64,000 nucleotides of DNA, from positions 142,075 through 206,074 of the forward strand of contig NZ_MLJO01000001.1 of the NCBI RefSeq assembly GCF_001956915.1, given 5' to 3'. The translations under genes were made by a program, and so were the position numbers. Below, piece by piece: positions 53,084-61,286 of this stretch (position 1 is the stretch's first letter; each line of letters opens with the position of its first letter). This stretch comes from Intrasporangium flavum. Lineage in GTDB: Bacteria > Actinomycetota > Actinomycetes > Actinomycetales > Dermatophilaceae. The notes below the pieces were generated by a model. It saw nothing but the letters and a program-made list of their open reading frames with translations. It was not told the DNA's origin and did not search any database.

Positions 53084-53112
53084 TTGTCGCAGTCGTGCGC
53101 TTCGCGTAGAAT
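53084..53112 (+). promoter_or_regulatory. Promoter of the DUF222/HNH gene (TTGTCG-17-TAGAAT)
   Basis: A -35-like TTGTCG (53084-53089) and a -10 TAGAAT (53107-53112) are separated by 17 bp. The -10 ends 7 nt before the ATG at 53120, so the transcript is probably leaderless. Confidence 0.65.
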
Positions 53113-53127
53113 CGAACACATGTTCGA
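53112..53127. promoter_or_regulatory. LexA/SOS box (TCGAACACATGTTCGA)
   Basis: TCGAAC-N4-GTTCGA is a perfect match to the actinobacterial/mycobacterial LexA consensus. It overlaps the end of the -10 and the start codon of the DUF222/HNH gene, so LexA bound there would block initiation. The gene is therefore expected to be induced by DNA damage. Confidence 0.85.
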
Positions 53128-54634
53128 TGGTGCGCTTCGCTCGGCGGAGGAGCTCGGCTCCCTCGTCGACGCGTTGCGCGCCGTCGACGGGTCGGGCGAC
53201 GACGCCGAACGGGTCGACCAGCTCGCGGCGCTCGAGCGGGTCAAGGCGGCGGTCGCGGCAGCGCAGGCGCGCGTGACGGTCGCCTTCGTCGAGTCACAGG
53301 CCGAGGTGGCGCAGCAGTGGCGCGAGCGGGCTCGGGAGTGCTCTGCGGCAGGGGATTTCGAGGGATGGCGCCGGGCGCGCCAGGAGGCCCGTCGGGCCTC
53401 GGCCACCGACGGTGCCGTCGACGGCGTCGGGGGAGTGGCGGGGTCGGGCGACCGGGTGCGGCGCGGCGTTCGTCGTGACGCGCTGCGCAGCGTGGCCGGC
53501 CAGGTCGCCCTCGCGCGCCGTGAGTCGCCCGCGCGCGGCAGCCACCACGTGCGGCTCGCACTCCGCCTGCTCCGCCAGATGCCGCAGACCTTCGCCGCGC
53601 TCGAGCGCGGCGACCTCAGCGAATGGCGGGCGGCGATCGTCGCCCGCGAGACCGAGGGCCTCGACGAGGACCAGCGACGTTCCGTCGACGCGGAGGTCGC
53701 AGGCCGCCTCGGTGACGAGATCGGCTCGCTCGGTGACCGCGAGCTCGCGCGCCGCGTCCGGGCTGCTGCGTACCGCGTCGAACCGGCGTCGATTCTCGCG
53801 AGGAGCGCTCGGGCGCAAGCCGATCGGCGGGTCACGATCCGCCCGGCTCCGAACACCATGGCCTACGTCACGGCGCTGCTGCCTGTTGCCCAGGCCGTCG
53901 CCACCCACGCCGCACTCACGGCGGCCGCCGACTCGGCGCGCGCGGTCGGTGACGAGCGAACCAAGGGGCAGGTCATGGCCGACGAGCTCGTGGTCCGGGC
54001 CACCGGGCAGAAGCGCGCCGAGGACGTTGCCGTCGAGGTACAGCTCGTCATGACCGACCGCGCCCTGTTCTGGGGCGACGACGTGCCGGCGCAGCTTCCC
54101 GGGTACGGCGCGGTCCCGGCGGCATGGGCGCGCCGTCTGCTCGGCGGCGAGGCCGGCCCAGCAGGCTCCGTCTCCCGTTCCGACGAAGCGCGCGCCCGCG
54201 CCTGGCTCCGCCGCCTCTACGCCGACCCCACGGCTGCCGAGCTCGTGGCCATGGACTCGTCGCGTCGCACCTTCGACGGTGGTCTGCGGCGCTTCGTCGT
54301 CGCTCGCGACGGCGGGGTCTGTCGCACCCCGTGGTGCGACGCCCCGATCCGTCACCTCGACCACGTCGAGGACCACGCCTCGGGCGGCCGGACGAGCGCC
54401 GGCAACGGCCAGGGTCTGTGTGTGCGCTGCAACCACACGAAGCAGCTGCCGGGTTGGCGCGCCGTCGAACACCAAGGGCCGGGCGAGCGCGCCGGGCCCC
54501 ACCGGGTCGTCACCACGACGCCGACCGGGCACGCCTACGCGTCGCTCGCGCCCCCGCTCGTCCCGGGCCACGTGCTCGACCTGTCCAGCCCCCTGGAGCG
54601 ATCCCTCAAGGTGCTCCTGATCGACGCCGCCTGA
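53120..54634 (+). CDS. DUF222 / HNH endonuclease-domain protein (13E12-repeat type), SOS-controlled
   Basis: The 504-residue protein has a DUF222 helical region (about 10-330) and a C-terminal HNH domain: Cys401 and Cys406, then HLDH (412-415), HASGGRTSAGNGQGLC and CNHTK. This is the architecture of the multi-copy 13E12 family of M. tuberculosis, many of which are LexA-regulated. ATG at 53120 sits inside a perfect SOS box; a longer frame from 53066 would run across the promoter. Cellular role is unknown; damage-induced nuclease or mobile-element origin are both possible. Codon use looks less biased than in neighbouring genes. Confidence 0.9.
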   Translation: MFDGALRSAEELGSLVDALRAVDGSGDDAERVDQLAALERVKAAVAAAQARVTVAFVESQAEVAQQWRERARECSAAGDFEGWRRARQEARRASATDGAVDGVGGVAGSGDRVRRGVRRDALRSVAGQVALARRESPARGSHHVRLALRLLRQMPQTFAALERGDLSEWRAAIVARETEGLDEDQRRSVDAEVAGRLGDEIGSLGDRELARRVRAAAYRVEPASILARSARAQADRRVTIRPAPNTMAYVTALLPVAQAVATHAALTAAADSARAVGDERTKGQVMADELVVRATGQKRAEDVAVEVQLVMTDRALFWGDDVPAQLPGYGAVPAAWARRLLGGEAGPAGSVSRSDEARARAWLRRLYADPTAAELVAMDSSRRTFDGGLRRFVVARDGGVCRTPWCDAPIRHLDHVEDHASGGRTSAGNGQGLCVRCNHTKQLPGWRAVEHQGPGERAGPHRVVTTTPTGHAYASLAPPLVPGHVLDLSSPLERSLKVLLIDAA

Positions 54635-54667
54635 CCTGGGTCCCACGCACCTGCAAGGCTGGGCGGC

Positions 54668-55213
54668 ATGGAGTTCTTCTGCTACCACCGCGACCGCCCG
54701 GGGTCCATGGCGCTGCGCGAGGCCATGGTGGAGCAGCACTGGGCCTACATGGACGGCTTCGCCGACACGATGATCGCGAGGGGGCCCACCTTCGCCGCGG
54801 ACGGCACTCTGACCGGCAGCGTCCACGTGCTCGACCTTCCGGACGCCGCGGCCGCACGGGCCTTCGCGTTCGAGGAGCCCGGCTACCAGGCCGGGGCCTA
54901 CCGCGACGTCCTGCTGCGCCGGTGGCGCAACGTGCTGGGCCGCACGATGTGGGTGTTCCCCGGTGCCCGGCCCGAGCGCCCGCGCTTCCTCGTCCTCGGC
55001 TTCACGGAGCCGGCCGCGGTCGGGCCGCCGCTGCCGCAGGGCGAGGACGTCATCGCGTGCGGGCCCCTGCTGTCCGACGACGGGTCGGTCACCGTCGGCG
55101 CGGCAGTGCTGTTCGAGGCGGCGGACGCCGCCGCCGCCCGGGTGGCCCTGTCCGCAGACGAGTTCGTGGGCGTGGAGGTGCACGAGTGGCGGTTCGGGGG
55201 ACGGTCCGGCTGA
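54668..55213 (+). CDS. YciI-like (two-domain) protein
   Basis: The 181-residue protein seems to contain two YCII-type ferredoxin-like domains. The first starts MEFFCYHRDRPG and has EQHWAYMDGFADTMIARGPTF with the conserved His, then VHVLDLPDAAAARAFAFEEPGYQAGAYRD. The second repeats a shorter version with GEDVIACGPLLSDDGSVTVGAAVLFEAADAAAARV. YciI domains act as small enzymes or sensors; no reaction can be assigned. Confidence 0.75.
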   Translation: MEFFCYHRDRPGSMALREAMVEQHWAYMDGFADTMIARGPTFAADGTLTGSVHVLDLPDAAAARAFAFEEPGYQAGAYRDVLLRRWRNVLGRTMWVFPGARPERPRFLVLGFTEPAAVGPPLPQGEDVIACGPLLSDDGSVTVGAAVLFEAADAAAARVALSADEFVGVEVHEWRFGGRSG

Positions 55214-55459
55214 GCGACTGTCCGTGTCGGACCGGCGGAATGGGGCGCCTGGACCGCGTCGCCCCAGGAGGTCGGTCCTCATGTGTGCCCCACCCACAGA
55301 ACCGCCCCAGGTGTGTGGGTGCCCACCGTCCTTTCGATCCCACGTCCTCCTAGGCTTTCCCGCAGCCTCCCCGGTCCACGACGGACCGACCCGCGGGAGG
55401 ACCACCGTCGGCCGACCGGTCGGCACCAGCAGAGCGCGACGCACGAGGAGGTGCAGGTC
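55214..55459. other. Upstream region of the liv operon
   Basis: The 246-bp region has an inverted repeat CACCCACA (55291-55298)/TGTGGGTG (55314-55321) with a 15-bp gap, a possible regulator site. No convincing -35/-10 pair and no gene were recognised. Confidence 0.35.
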
Positions 55460-56215
55460 TTGACGGGTACCCCGTTGCTCGAGACCAGGGCCCTGACCAA
55501 GGAGTTCCGCGGGTTCACGGCGGTCTCGAGCGTCGACCTGTCGGTCGCGCAGGGCACGGTCCACGCGCTCGTCGGCCCCAACGGGGCCGGCAAGACGACC
55601 CTCTTCAACCTGCTCACCGGGTTCCTCACCCCGACGTCGGGCACCGTCGTCTTCGACGGCCAGGACGTCACCGGAAAGGCCCCGGAGCAGATCGCCCCGC
55701 TCGGCATCGCCCGGTCCTTCCAGATCACGAGCCTCTTCGAGCAGATGACGCTGCGCGAGCACCTCGAGCTCGCCCTCGCCAGCCCGACGGGGATGGGCCG
55801 GCAGTGGTGGCGGTCGGTCAAGCGGATGGCCACCTTCGGCGACCGCGCCATGGACCTGCTCGAGCAGGTCGGGCTCGCCGACCGCGCGGGCGCCCCCGCC
55901 TCCTCGCTCGCGTACGGCCAGAAGCGCGCCCTCGAGCTCGCCATCGCCATGGCCCTCGACCCCAAGCTGTTGCTGCTCGACGAGCCCACCGCCGGCATGG
56001 GGATCGAGGACGTCGACCGCACCATCGCGCTCGTCAAGACCCTCGCCGTCGGGCGCACGGTCGTCTTCGTCGACCACAACATGCACGTCGTCGGGTCCCT
56101 CGCCGACCGCGTCACGGTGCTCCAGGCGGGCCAGGTGCTCGCCGAGGGCCCCTACGACGAGGTGCGCGCCGACGAGCGCGTCATCTCGGCCTACCTCGGA
56201 GCGTCCCATGAGTGA
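55460..56215 (+). CDS. livG: Branched-chain amino acid-type ABC transporter ATP-binding protein LivG
   Basis: The 251-residue ATPase has Walker A GPNGAGKTT, an ABC signature reading SLAYGQKRALELA (as in LivG proteins), Walker B LLLLDEPTAGM and the switch His in FVDHNM. TTG at 55460 is chosen because AGGAGG (55446-55451) lies 8 nt upstream; GTG at 55451 would overlap it. It overlaps livF by 8 nt. Likely substrate: branched-chain or other amino acids, amides or urea. Confidence 0.88.
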   Translation: MTGTPLLETRALTKEFRGFTAVSSVDLSVAQGTVHALVGPNGAGKTTLFNLLTGFLTPTSGTVVFDGQDVTGKAPEQIAPLGIARSFQITSLFEQMTLREHLELALASPTGMGRQWWRSVKRMATFGDRAMDLLEQVGLADRAGAPASSLAYGQKRALELAIAMALDPKLLLLDEPTAGMGIEDVDRTIALVKTLAVGRTVVFVDHNMHVVGSLADRVTVLQAGQVLAEGPYDEVRADERVISAYLGASHE

Positions 56216-56981
56216 GCCCGTCGCGACCGACGCCCCCGCGTCCGTCGCCACCACCGACCGCACCGCTTCCGGCGACACCGCCGGGCACGTGCTCGACGTC
56301 GCCGGCATGTCCGCCTGGTACGGCGAGGCCCGCGTCCTGCGCGAGGTCTCGGTCGGCGTCGGTGCCGGTGAGGTCGTCACCCTCGTCGGGCGCAACGGCG
56401 CCGGCAAGACGACCCTGCTGCGCTCGGTCATGGGGCTGCACCGGCACGTCGAGGGCACCGTCACCTTCGACGGGGCCGACGTGACCAGGCGCTCCGCGGA
56501 CGCGCGGGCGAAGGCCGGCCTCGGCTGGGTGCCCGACGACCGCGGCATCTACGCGAGCCTCACCGTCGCCGAGAACCTCCTCCTGCCGCCGGTGGTCCAC
56601 CCCGACGCGTGGCCGCTCGAGAAGGTCTACGAGTTCTTCCCCGTCCTGCACGAACGGCGCGACTTCCCGGGCACCCGGCTCTCGGGCGGCGAGCAGCAGA
56701 TGCTCGCCATGGCGCGCGTGCTGCGGATGGGGTCGCGCCTGCTGCTGCTCGACGAGCCGAGCGAGGGCCTGGCCCCCGTCATCGTCCAGCGCATCGGCGA
56801 GATCATCCGCGAGATCAAGGGTCAGGGCGTGGGCGTGCTGCTCGTCGAGCAGAACGTCAAGTTCGCCTCGACGGTCGCCGACCGGCACTACCTGCTCGCC
56901 CAGGGGCAGGTCGTCGAGCACCTCGACAACGACGAGTTCCGTGCCCGCGAGAGCGAGCTGCTCACCCACCTCGGGATGTGA
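56208..56981 (+). CDS. livF: Branched-chain amino acid-type ABC transporter ATP-binding protein LivF
   Basis: The 257-residue ATPase has Walker A GRNGAGKTT, signature LSGGEQQMLAMARVLRM, Walker B LLLLDEPSEGLAP and LVEQNVKFA in the switch region. An Ala/Thr-rich leader of about 25 residues precedes the domain. It starts 8 nt inside livG. Confidence 0.92.
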   Translation: MSEPVATDAPASVATTDRTASGDTAGHVLDVAGMSAWYGEARVLREVSVGVGAGEVVTLVGRNGAGKTTLLRSVMGLHRHVEGTVTFDGADVTRRSADARAKAGLGWVPDDRGIYASLTVAENLLLPPVVHPDAWPLEKVYEFFPVLHERRDFPGTRLSGGEQQMLAMARVLRMGSRLLLLDEPSEGLAPVIVQRIGEIIREIKGQGVGVLLVEQNVKFASTVADRHYLLAQGQVVEHLDNDEFRARESELLTHLGM

Positions 56982-57009
56982 CCCAGCGGTCCGCGCCCGC
57001 CGGGCCCGG

Positions 57010-57130
57010 ACGCGACCCGCACCACCCGCGTCACCCGCCTCACCCCCGGTTCCACCGACGCACCAGCGCACCACCACGCACCCGCACCACACGTCCGGCA
57101 CCACACATCCGACACGACACTCCGACGTCA
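57010..57130. other. C-rich, G-poor spacer between livF and livK
   Basis: On the coding strand the spacer is strongly C-rich and G-poor (57061-57120: about 32 C, 9 G, 17 A, 2 T), with CAC/ACC repeats. This may be a Rho utilisation site or an unstructured leader. A strong AGGAGGGG for livK follows at 57135-57142. Confidence 0.4.
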
Positions 57131-57144
57131 CCCCAGGAGGGGAC

Positions 57145-58386
57145 ATGCGTAGCAGGAAGATCCACGCATCGCTGGCCGTGGCCGCCACGGCCTCGCTCGC
57201 GCTCGCCGCGTGCGGGCAGGGCGGCCCCCAGTCGGGCGGCTCGAGCAAGCTGACCGACGACAAGGTCGTCATCGGCCTGCTCAACGACCAGTCCGGCGTC
57301 TACAAGGACCTCTCCGGCCCGAACTCGAAGGTCGCCATCCAGCTGGCCATCGACGACTACAAGGCCAAGTACGGCGACAAGGCAGTGGCCAAGGACATCG
57401 AGATCGTCACGGCCGACCACCAGAACAAGGCCGACGTCGCCAACTCCAAGGCCCAGGAGATGTACGACCGCCAGAAGGCCGACATCATCCTCGACGTGCC
57501 CAACTCCGCGGCCGGTCTCGCCGTGGCCACGCAGGCCAAGAACAAGAAGAAGCTCTACATCAACATCGGCGCGGGCACGACGGCCCTGACCGGCGCCCAG
57601 TGCAACAAGTACACGTTCCACTGGGCCTACAACACCGCGGCGCTCGCGCGCGGCACGGCCGGCACCATCACCAAGGCCGGCGGCACGTCGTGGAACATCG
57701 TGTACCCCGACTACGCCTTCGGCCAGGACATGAACAAGTCCTTCACCAAGGAGATCCAGGCCGCCGGCGGATCGGTCGGCCAGTCGATCGCCTCGCCGTT
57801 CCCGAGCGACAACTTCGCCACGTTCATCACCAAGGCCGGCGAAGGCAACCCGAAGGTCATCGGCTCGATGCACGCGGGCGGCGACCTCATCAACTTCGTC
57901 AAGCAGTTCAACCAGAGCCCGCTCAAGGGCAAGGTGCAGCTGGCCGTCGGCCTCATGTTCATCACCGACATCCACTCGCTCGGCGTCGACCAGTTCGCGG
58001 GCACGCAGTTCACCGACGCCTGGTACTGGAACTTCGACGACCAGAACAAGAAGTGGGCCGACCGCTTCAAGGAGAAGACGAACACGCGTCCGTCGTTCGC
58101 CCACGCCGCGAACTACTCGGCCGCGATGAACTACCTCGAGGCGGTCCAGGAGGCCGGCACCGACGACGCCGACGCCGTCGTCGCCAAGCTCGAGGGCAAG
58201 AAGATCAACGACGTGTTCCTCCGCAACGGCGAGGTGCGCAAGGCCGACCACGCCGTCATCCACGACATGTACCTGGCGAAGGTCAAGAGCTCGGCGCCGG
58301 AGGAGTGGGACTACGAGGACATCGTCAAGACGATCCCCGCGGCCGAGGCCTACGGCCCCGCCAACCCTGACTGCAAGATGGGCTGA
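57145..58386 (+). CDS. livK: Branched-chain amino acid-type ABC transporter substrate-binding lipoprotein LivK
   Basis: The 413-residue type I periplasmic-binding-fold protein has a lipoprotein signal (LAAC, Cys23) and an acidic/polar mature domain. Early strands include VVIGLLNDQSGVYKDLSGPNSKVAIQLAIDDYKAKYG, and SKAQEMYDRQKADIILDVPNSAAGLAVATQAK is the hinge region of the family. A strong AGGAGGGG ribosome binding site supports the ATG. As solute receptor it sets the specificity; the ligand cannot be read with confidence (amino acid, amide or aromatic). Confidence 0.92.
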   Translation: MRSRKIHASLAVAATASLALAACGQGGPQSGGSSKLTDDKVVIGLLNDQSGVYKDLSGPNSKVAIQLAIDDYKAKYGDKAVAKDIEIVTADHQNKADVANSKAQEMYDRQKADIILDVPNSAAGLAVATQAKNKKKLYINIGAGTTALTGAQCNKYTFHWAYNTAALARGTAGTITKAGGTSWNIVYPDYAFGQDMNKSFTKEIQAAGGSVGQSIASPFPSDNFATFITKAGEGNPKVIGSMHAGGDLINFVKQFNQSPLKGKVQLAVGLMFITDIHSLGVDQFAGTQFTDAWYWNFDDQNKKWADRFKEKTNTRPSFAHAANYSAAMNYLEAVQEAGTDDADAVVAKLEGKKINDVFLRNGEVRKADHAVIHDMYLAKVKSSAPEEWDYEDIVKTIPAAEAYGPANPDCKMG

Positions 58387-58440
58387 CCGGGTCCTCGTGC
58401 CGTCCGGCGTCCGCTCGCGCACGCCGGACGGCCACCCGGT
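58386..58440. terminator. Intercistronic hairpin between livK and livH
   Basis: A perfect 12-bp stem (GCCGTCCGGCGT, 58399-58410, with 58421-58432) has a 10-nt loop, and flanking ACCGGGT (58386-58392) and ACCCGGT (58434-58440) form an outer 7-bp stem. It starts at the livK stop and lies 79 nt before livH. It may partially terminate transcription or protect the livK mRNA end, allowing more binding protein than permease. Confidence 0.65.
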
Positions 58441-58518
58441 CCGCCACGCCACACCCACCGTCCACCGAACGTCCCGGACCACACGGGTCCGCACGGCGAA
58501 CGCGAACGAGTCTGTGAC

Positions 58519-59388
58519 ATGAGCGAATTCATCCAGTACACCCTGCAGGGCCTCGCCGCCGGCGGCTTCTACGCACTGTCGGCCCTCGGCCTCGCGGTGA
58601 TCTTCGGCGTCCTCGGCGTCGTCAACTTCTCGCACGGCGCCTGCTACATGCTCGGGGCCGTCATCTCCGCGGTGCTCCTCGCCGAGCTGCACGTCGGGTT
58701 CTGGGTGGCGCTCGTCGTCGTCCCGGTCCTGATGTTCCTCTTCGGCGTCCTCATGGAGCGGCTCCTCGTGCGCTGGCTCCTCGCCCTCGACCCGCTCTAC
58801 AACTTCCTGCTCACCTTCGGCCTGACGCTGATCCTCGTCGAGGCCGTCAAGCAGCGGTACGGCGTCTCGGGCCTGCCCTACGAGATCCCCTCGGGGCTCG
58901 GCGGCCAGGTGACGATCGGCAGCGTCAACCTGTCGGTCTACGCGATCTTCGCCTGCGTCTTCAGCGTCGTCGTGTGCGTGGCCGTCGGCCTGCTGCTGAC
59001 GCGCACCCGCATCGGCATGATCGTGCGCGCGGCCACGGAGGACGCCGAGCGGACGCGTGCCCTCGGCATCAACGTCGGGCGCTTCGTCACGCCGGTGTTC
59101 GGGTTCGGCATCGCCCTCGCCGGGCTCGCCGGCGTCCTCGCCGCCCCGACGCGCGCCATCACCGCCGAGATGGGCAGCAACTTCATCATCATCCTGTTCG
59201 CCGTGGTCGTCATCGGCGGCCTCGGCTCGATCCTCGGCGCCGTCGTCGGGGGGTTCCTCGTCGGGCTCGTCGAGGCGTACGGCGTCGCCTACGCCCCCGC
59301 GTTCGCCCAGATCGTCATCTTCGTCCTCATGGCGGTCGTCGTCCTCGTCCGGCCCTCGGGGCTCTTCGGACGGGAGGAGGTCGCATGA
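58519..59388 (+). CDS. livH: Branched-chain amino acid-type ABC transporter permease LivH
   Basis: The 289-residue integral membrane protein has about eight hydrophobic segments. The N-terminal QGLAAGGFYALSALGLAVIFGVLGVVNFSHGACYMLGA is typical of LivH, and RAATEDAERTRALGINV is the cytoplasmic EAA-like loop. It overlaps livM by ATGA. It forms the membrane channel together with LivM. No strong ribosome binding site is seen. Confidence 0.92.
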   Translation: MSEFIQYTLQGLAAGGFYALSALGLAVIFGVLGVVNFSHGACYMLGAVISAVLLAELHVGFWVALVVVPVLMFLFGVLMERLLVRWLLALDPLYNFLLTFGLTLILVEAVKQRYGVSGLPYEIPSGLGGQVTIGSVNLSVYAIFACVFSVVVCVAVGLLLTRTRIGMIVRAATEDAERTRALGINVGRFVTPVFGFGIALAGLAGVLAAPTRAITAEMGSNFIIILFAVVVIGGLGSILGAVVGGFLVGLVEAYGVAYAPAFAQIVIFVLMAVVVLVRPSGLFGREEVA

Positions 59389-60404
59389 GCACCCAGCTGA
59401 CCGGGAAGGTCGACGTCGACCTCGCCCAGCCCTCGATCCTGTCGCGCCGCAGCCCGGTCCGGTACCTGCTGCTCCTCGTTGGGCTCGCGGTCCTCGTCCT
59501 GCTGCCGTACTGGATCTACCCGCCCGTCGCGATGGACATCCTCTGCTGGGGCCTCTTCGCGATCAGCGTCGACCTGCTCCTCGGCTTCACCGGCCTGCTC
59601 AGCTTCGGGCACGCGGCGTTCTGGGGCGGCTCGGCCTACTGCACCGGCCTCATCGCGATCCACTGGGGCGTGCCCTTCCCGGTGGCCGTCCTCGGGGGCG
59701 CGGTGTTCTCGATGCTCGTCGCGTGGCCGATCGGCTGGCTGTCGGTGCGCCGCACCGGCATCTACTTCGCCATGGTCACGCTCGCCTTTGCCCAGATGCT
59801 CTACTTCATCGCCAACCAGGCCCGCTCGCTGACGGGCGGCGAGAACGGCCTGCAGGGCATCCCGCAGAGCTTCTTCGGCATCGAGGCCGTCGAGACCGAC
59901 TCGTTCTACTTCTACTACGCGGGCGCGGCGGTCATCGTCGTCGGGCTCATCCTCGCCTGGCGCGTGGTGAACTCCCCGTTCGGACGCGTTCTGACGGCCG
60001 TGCGCGACAACCCGGCCCGCGCGCGGGCCCTCGGCTACGACGTCGAGGTCTACAAGGTCAAGGCGTTCGTCATCTCGGCCGGGCTTGCGGGCCTCGCCGG
60101 CGGCGTCTTCGCGATCAGCCACCAGTTCGCCTCGCTCCAGGAGCTGATGTGGACGACGTCGGGCAAGGTCGTGCTCATCACGGTCCTCGGCGGCATCGGC
60201 ACCCTCTGGGGCGGCCTCGTCGGTGCCGCGATCGTCGTCGTCCTCGAGGACTACCTCGCGAGCGCGGGCTTCGAGGGGATCGGCCTCATCACCGGCACGA
60301 TCTTCGTCGTCATCGTCCTGCTCTTCCGCCACGGCGTGTGGGGCACGGCGCGCAACCTCGTGCGCACCTACGTCATCGACCGGCGGCGCGCCCGGCGCGA
60401 CTGA
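59385..60404 (+). CDS. livM: Branched-chain amino acid-type ABC transporter permease LivM
   Basis: The 339-residue permease has a cytosolic N-terminus and about ten hydrophobic segments. LLLGFTGLLSFGHAAFWGGSAY, TGGENGLQGIP and AVRDNPARARALGYDV are LivM signatures. The GGAGGAGG before ATG (59385) and the ATGA overlap with livH support the start. It ends before a strong terminator. Confidence 0.93.
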   Translation: MSTQLTGKVDVDLAQPSILSRRSPVRYLLLLVGLAVLVLLPYWIYPPVAMDILCWGLFAISVDLLLGFTGLLSFGHAAFWGGSAYCTGLIAIHWGVPFPVAVLGGAVFSMLVAWPIGWLSVRRTGIYFAMVTLAFAQMLYFIANQARSLTGGENGLQGIPQSFFGIEAVETDSFYFYYAGAAVIVVGLILAWRVVNSPFGRVLTAVRDNPARARALGYDVEVYKVKAFVISAGLAGLAGGVFAISHQFASLQELMWTTSGKVVLITVLGGIGTLWGGLVGAAIVVVLEDYLASAGFEGIGLITGTIFVVIVLLFRHGVWGTARNLVRTYVIDRRRARRD

Positions 60405-60419
60405 GCGCCCGCCGCCCGG

Positions 60420-60459
60420 CACGACGCCCCCGACCCGGTCCAGGGTCGGGGGCGTCGTG
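60420..60459. terminator. Terminator after livGFKHM
   Basis: A perfect 17-bp stem (60420-60436 with 60443-60459) around the six-base loop GGTCCA. It begins 15 nt after the livM stop and also faces the end of the minus-strand membrane protein gene at 60499. Confidence 0.85.
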
Positions 60460-60498
60460 GCCGTTCGGGGCGGCTGGCGTGCTCGGGCGGGGAGCGAC

Positions 60499-61128
60499 CT
60501 ACTTCACGCCGAGGGTGAGCAGCCGGCGCACGACGCGGCCGACGACGAGCCAGGCCACCGCGCCGAGGCCCCAGTTGACGACGGCGTTCTTGACGGCCGC
60601 CCCCTCACCGGTGAACTGCTTGACGCCGGTGTCGCGGCCGAAGACGCCGAGGTCGAGCACGTCGGCGGCCTTGAGGACCCACTCGACGAGGGCGTTGCGG
60701 GTGTTGGCGTCGGCGACGACGAGGACCACGCCGAGCAGCAGGACGCCGGCCGCGACGAGGGCCGCGGTCCACACGAGCGAGGCGAGGCCCGACCGGGCGT
60801 GGTCGAAGCCGCGTCGACCGGCGCCGGCGGCGGTGCGCAGCGCCGTGCCGACGCCGCCTGTGCCAGTCGCCTCGCCCTGCTCCTTCCGGAGCCGACGCAC
60901 GTGGGCGCGGGTGCGCGTGGGACGGGGAGGGGCGGTGCTCGCCCCGGTCGCCGCAGGGCCGGACGCGTCGGGGGTCGCGGGGGTGCGCGCGTCGGGGGCC
61001 GTGGGGCCGGACGCGTCGGGCGTCGTCGTCGCGGACGCGTCGGGCGTGGTGGGGGTGGACGCCTCCGGCGTCGGGGTCTCGGACGCGTGGGGCGCGTCGG
61101 GGGTGGACGTGCTGGTCGGACTCGTCAT
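60499..61128 (-). CDS. Small membrane protein with Thr/Pro/Asp/Ala repeat leader
   Basis: The 209-residue product starts with about 65 residues of low-complexity repeats of the type TPDAS/APDAR. A basic region (RTRAHVRRLRKE) follows, then a clear TM helix (about 116-140) and a second hydrophobic segment near 182-205. Function is unknown. The repeats encode three of the GACGCGTC octamers discussed in the findings. ATG at 61128 is preferred; upstream frame residues look like noise. It diverges from gatC. Confidence 0.65.
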   Translation of the reverse strand: MTSPTSTSTPDAPHASETPTPEASTPTTPDASATTTPDASGPTAPDARTPATPDASGPAATGASTAPPRPTRTRAHVRRLRKEQGEATGTGGVGTALRTAAGAGRRGFDHARSGLASLVWTAALVAAGVLLLGVVLVVADANTRNALVEWVLKAADVLDLGVFGRDTGVKQFTGEGAAVKNAVVNWGLGAVAWLVVGRVVRRLLTLGVK

Positions 61129-61273
61129 CGGGTCTCCTCGGGTACCGGTCTGCCTGCTGACAACGAGGCACCCCGCCCCGAGGACACGGTCGCGGCGGCA
61201 CCGGCCGGCACGAAGCGCTCCTGCGGCCCCGCGGGCGCCCGGGACGCGTGCCCGGGGCACCGCGGCCGACCCA

Positions 61274-61279
61274 TAGACT
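61274..61279 (+). promoter_or_regulatory. -10-like element of gatC
   Basis: TAGACT ends 7 nt before the gatC ATG, again in leaderless position. No clear -35 is seen. Confidence 0.45.
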
Positions 61280-61286
61280 GACCCGC

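Noticed and set aside
55202..55234. Hairpin at the end of the YciI-like gene (CGGTCCG/CGGACCG)
   Set aside because: Seven base pairs with a 19-nt loop spanning the stop codon; below what I would call a terminator.
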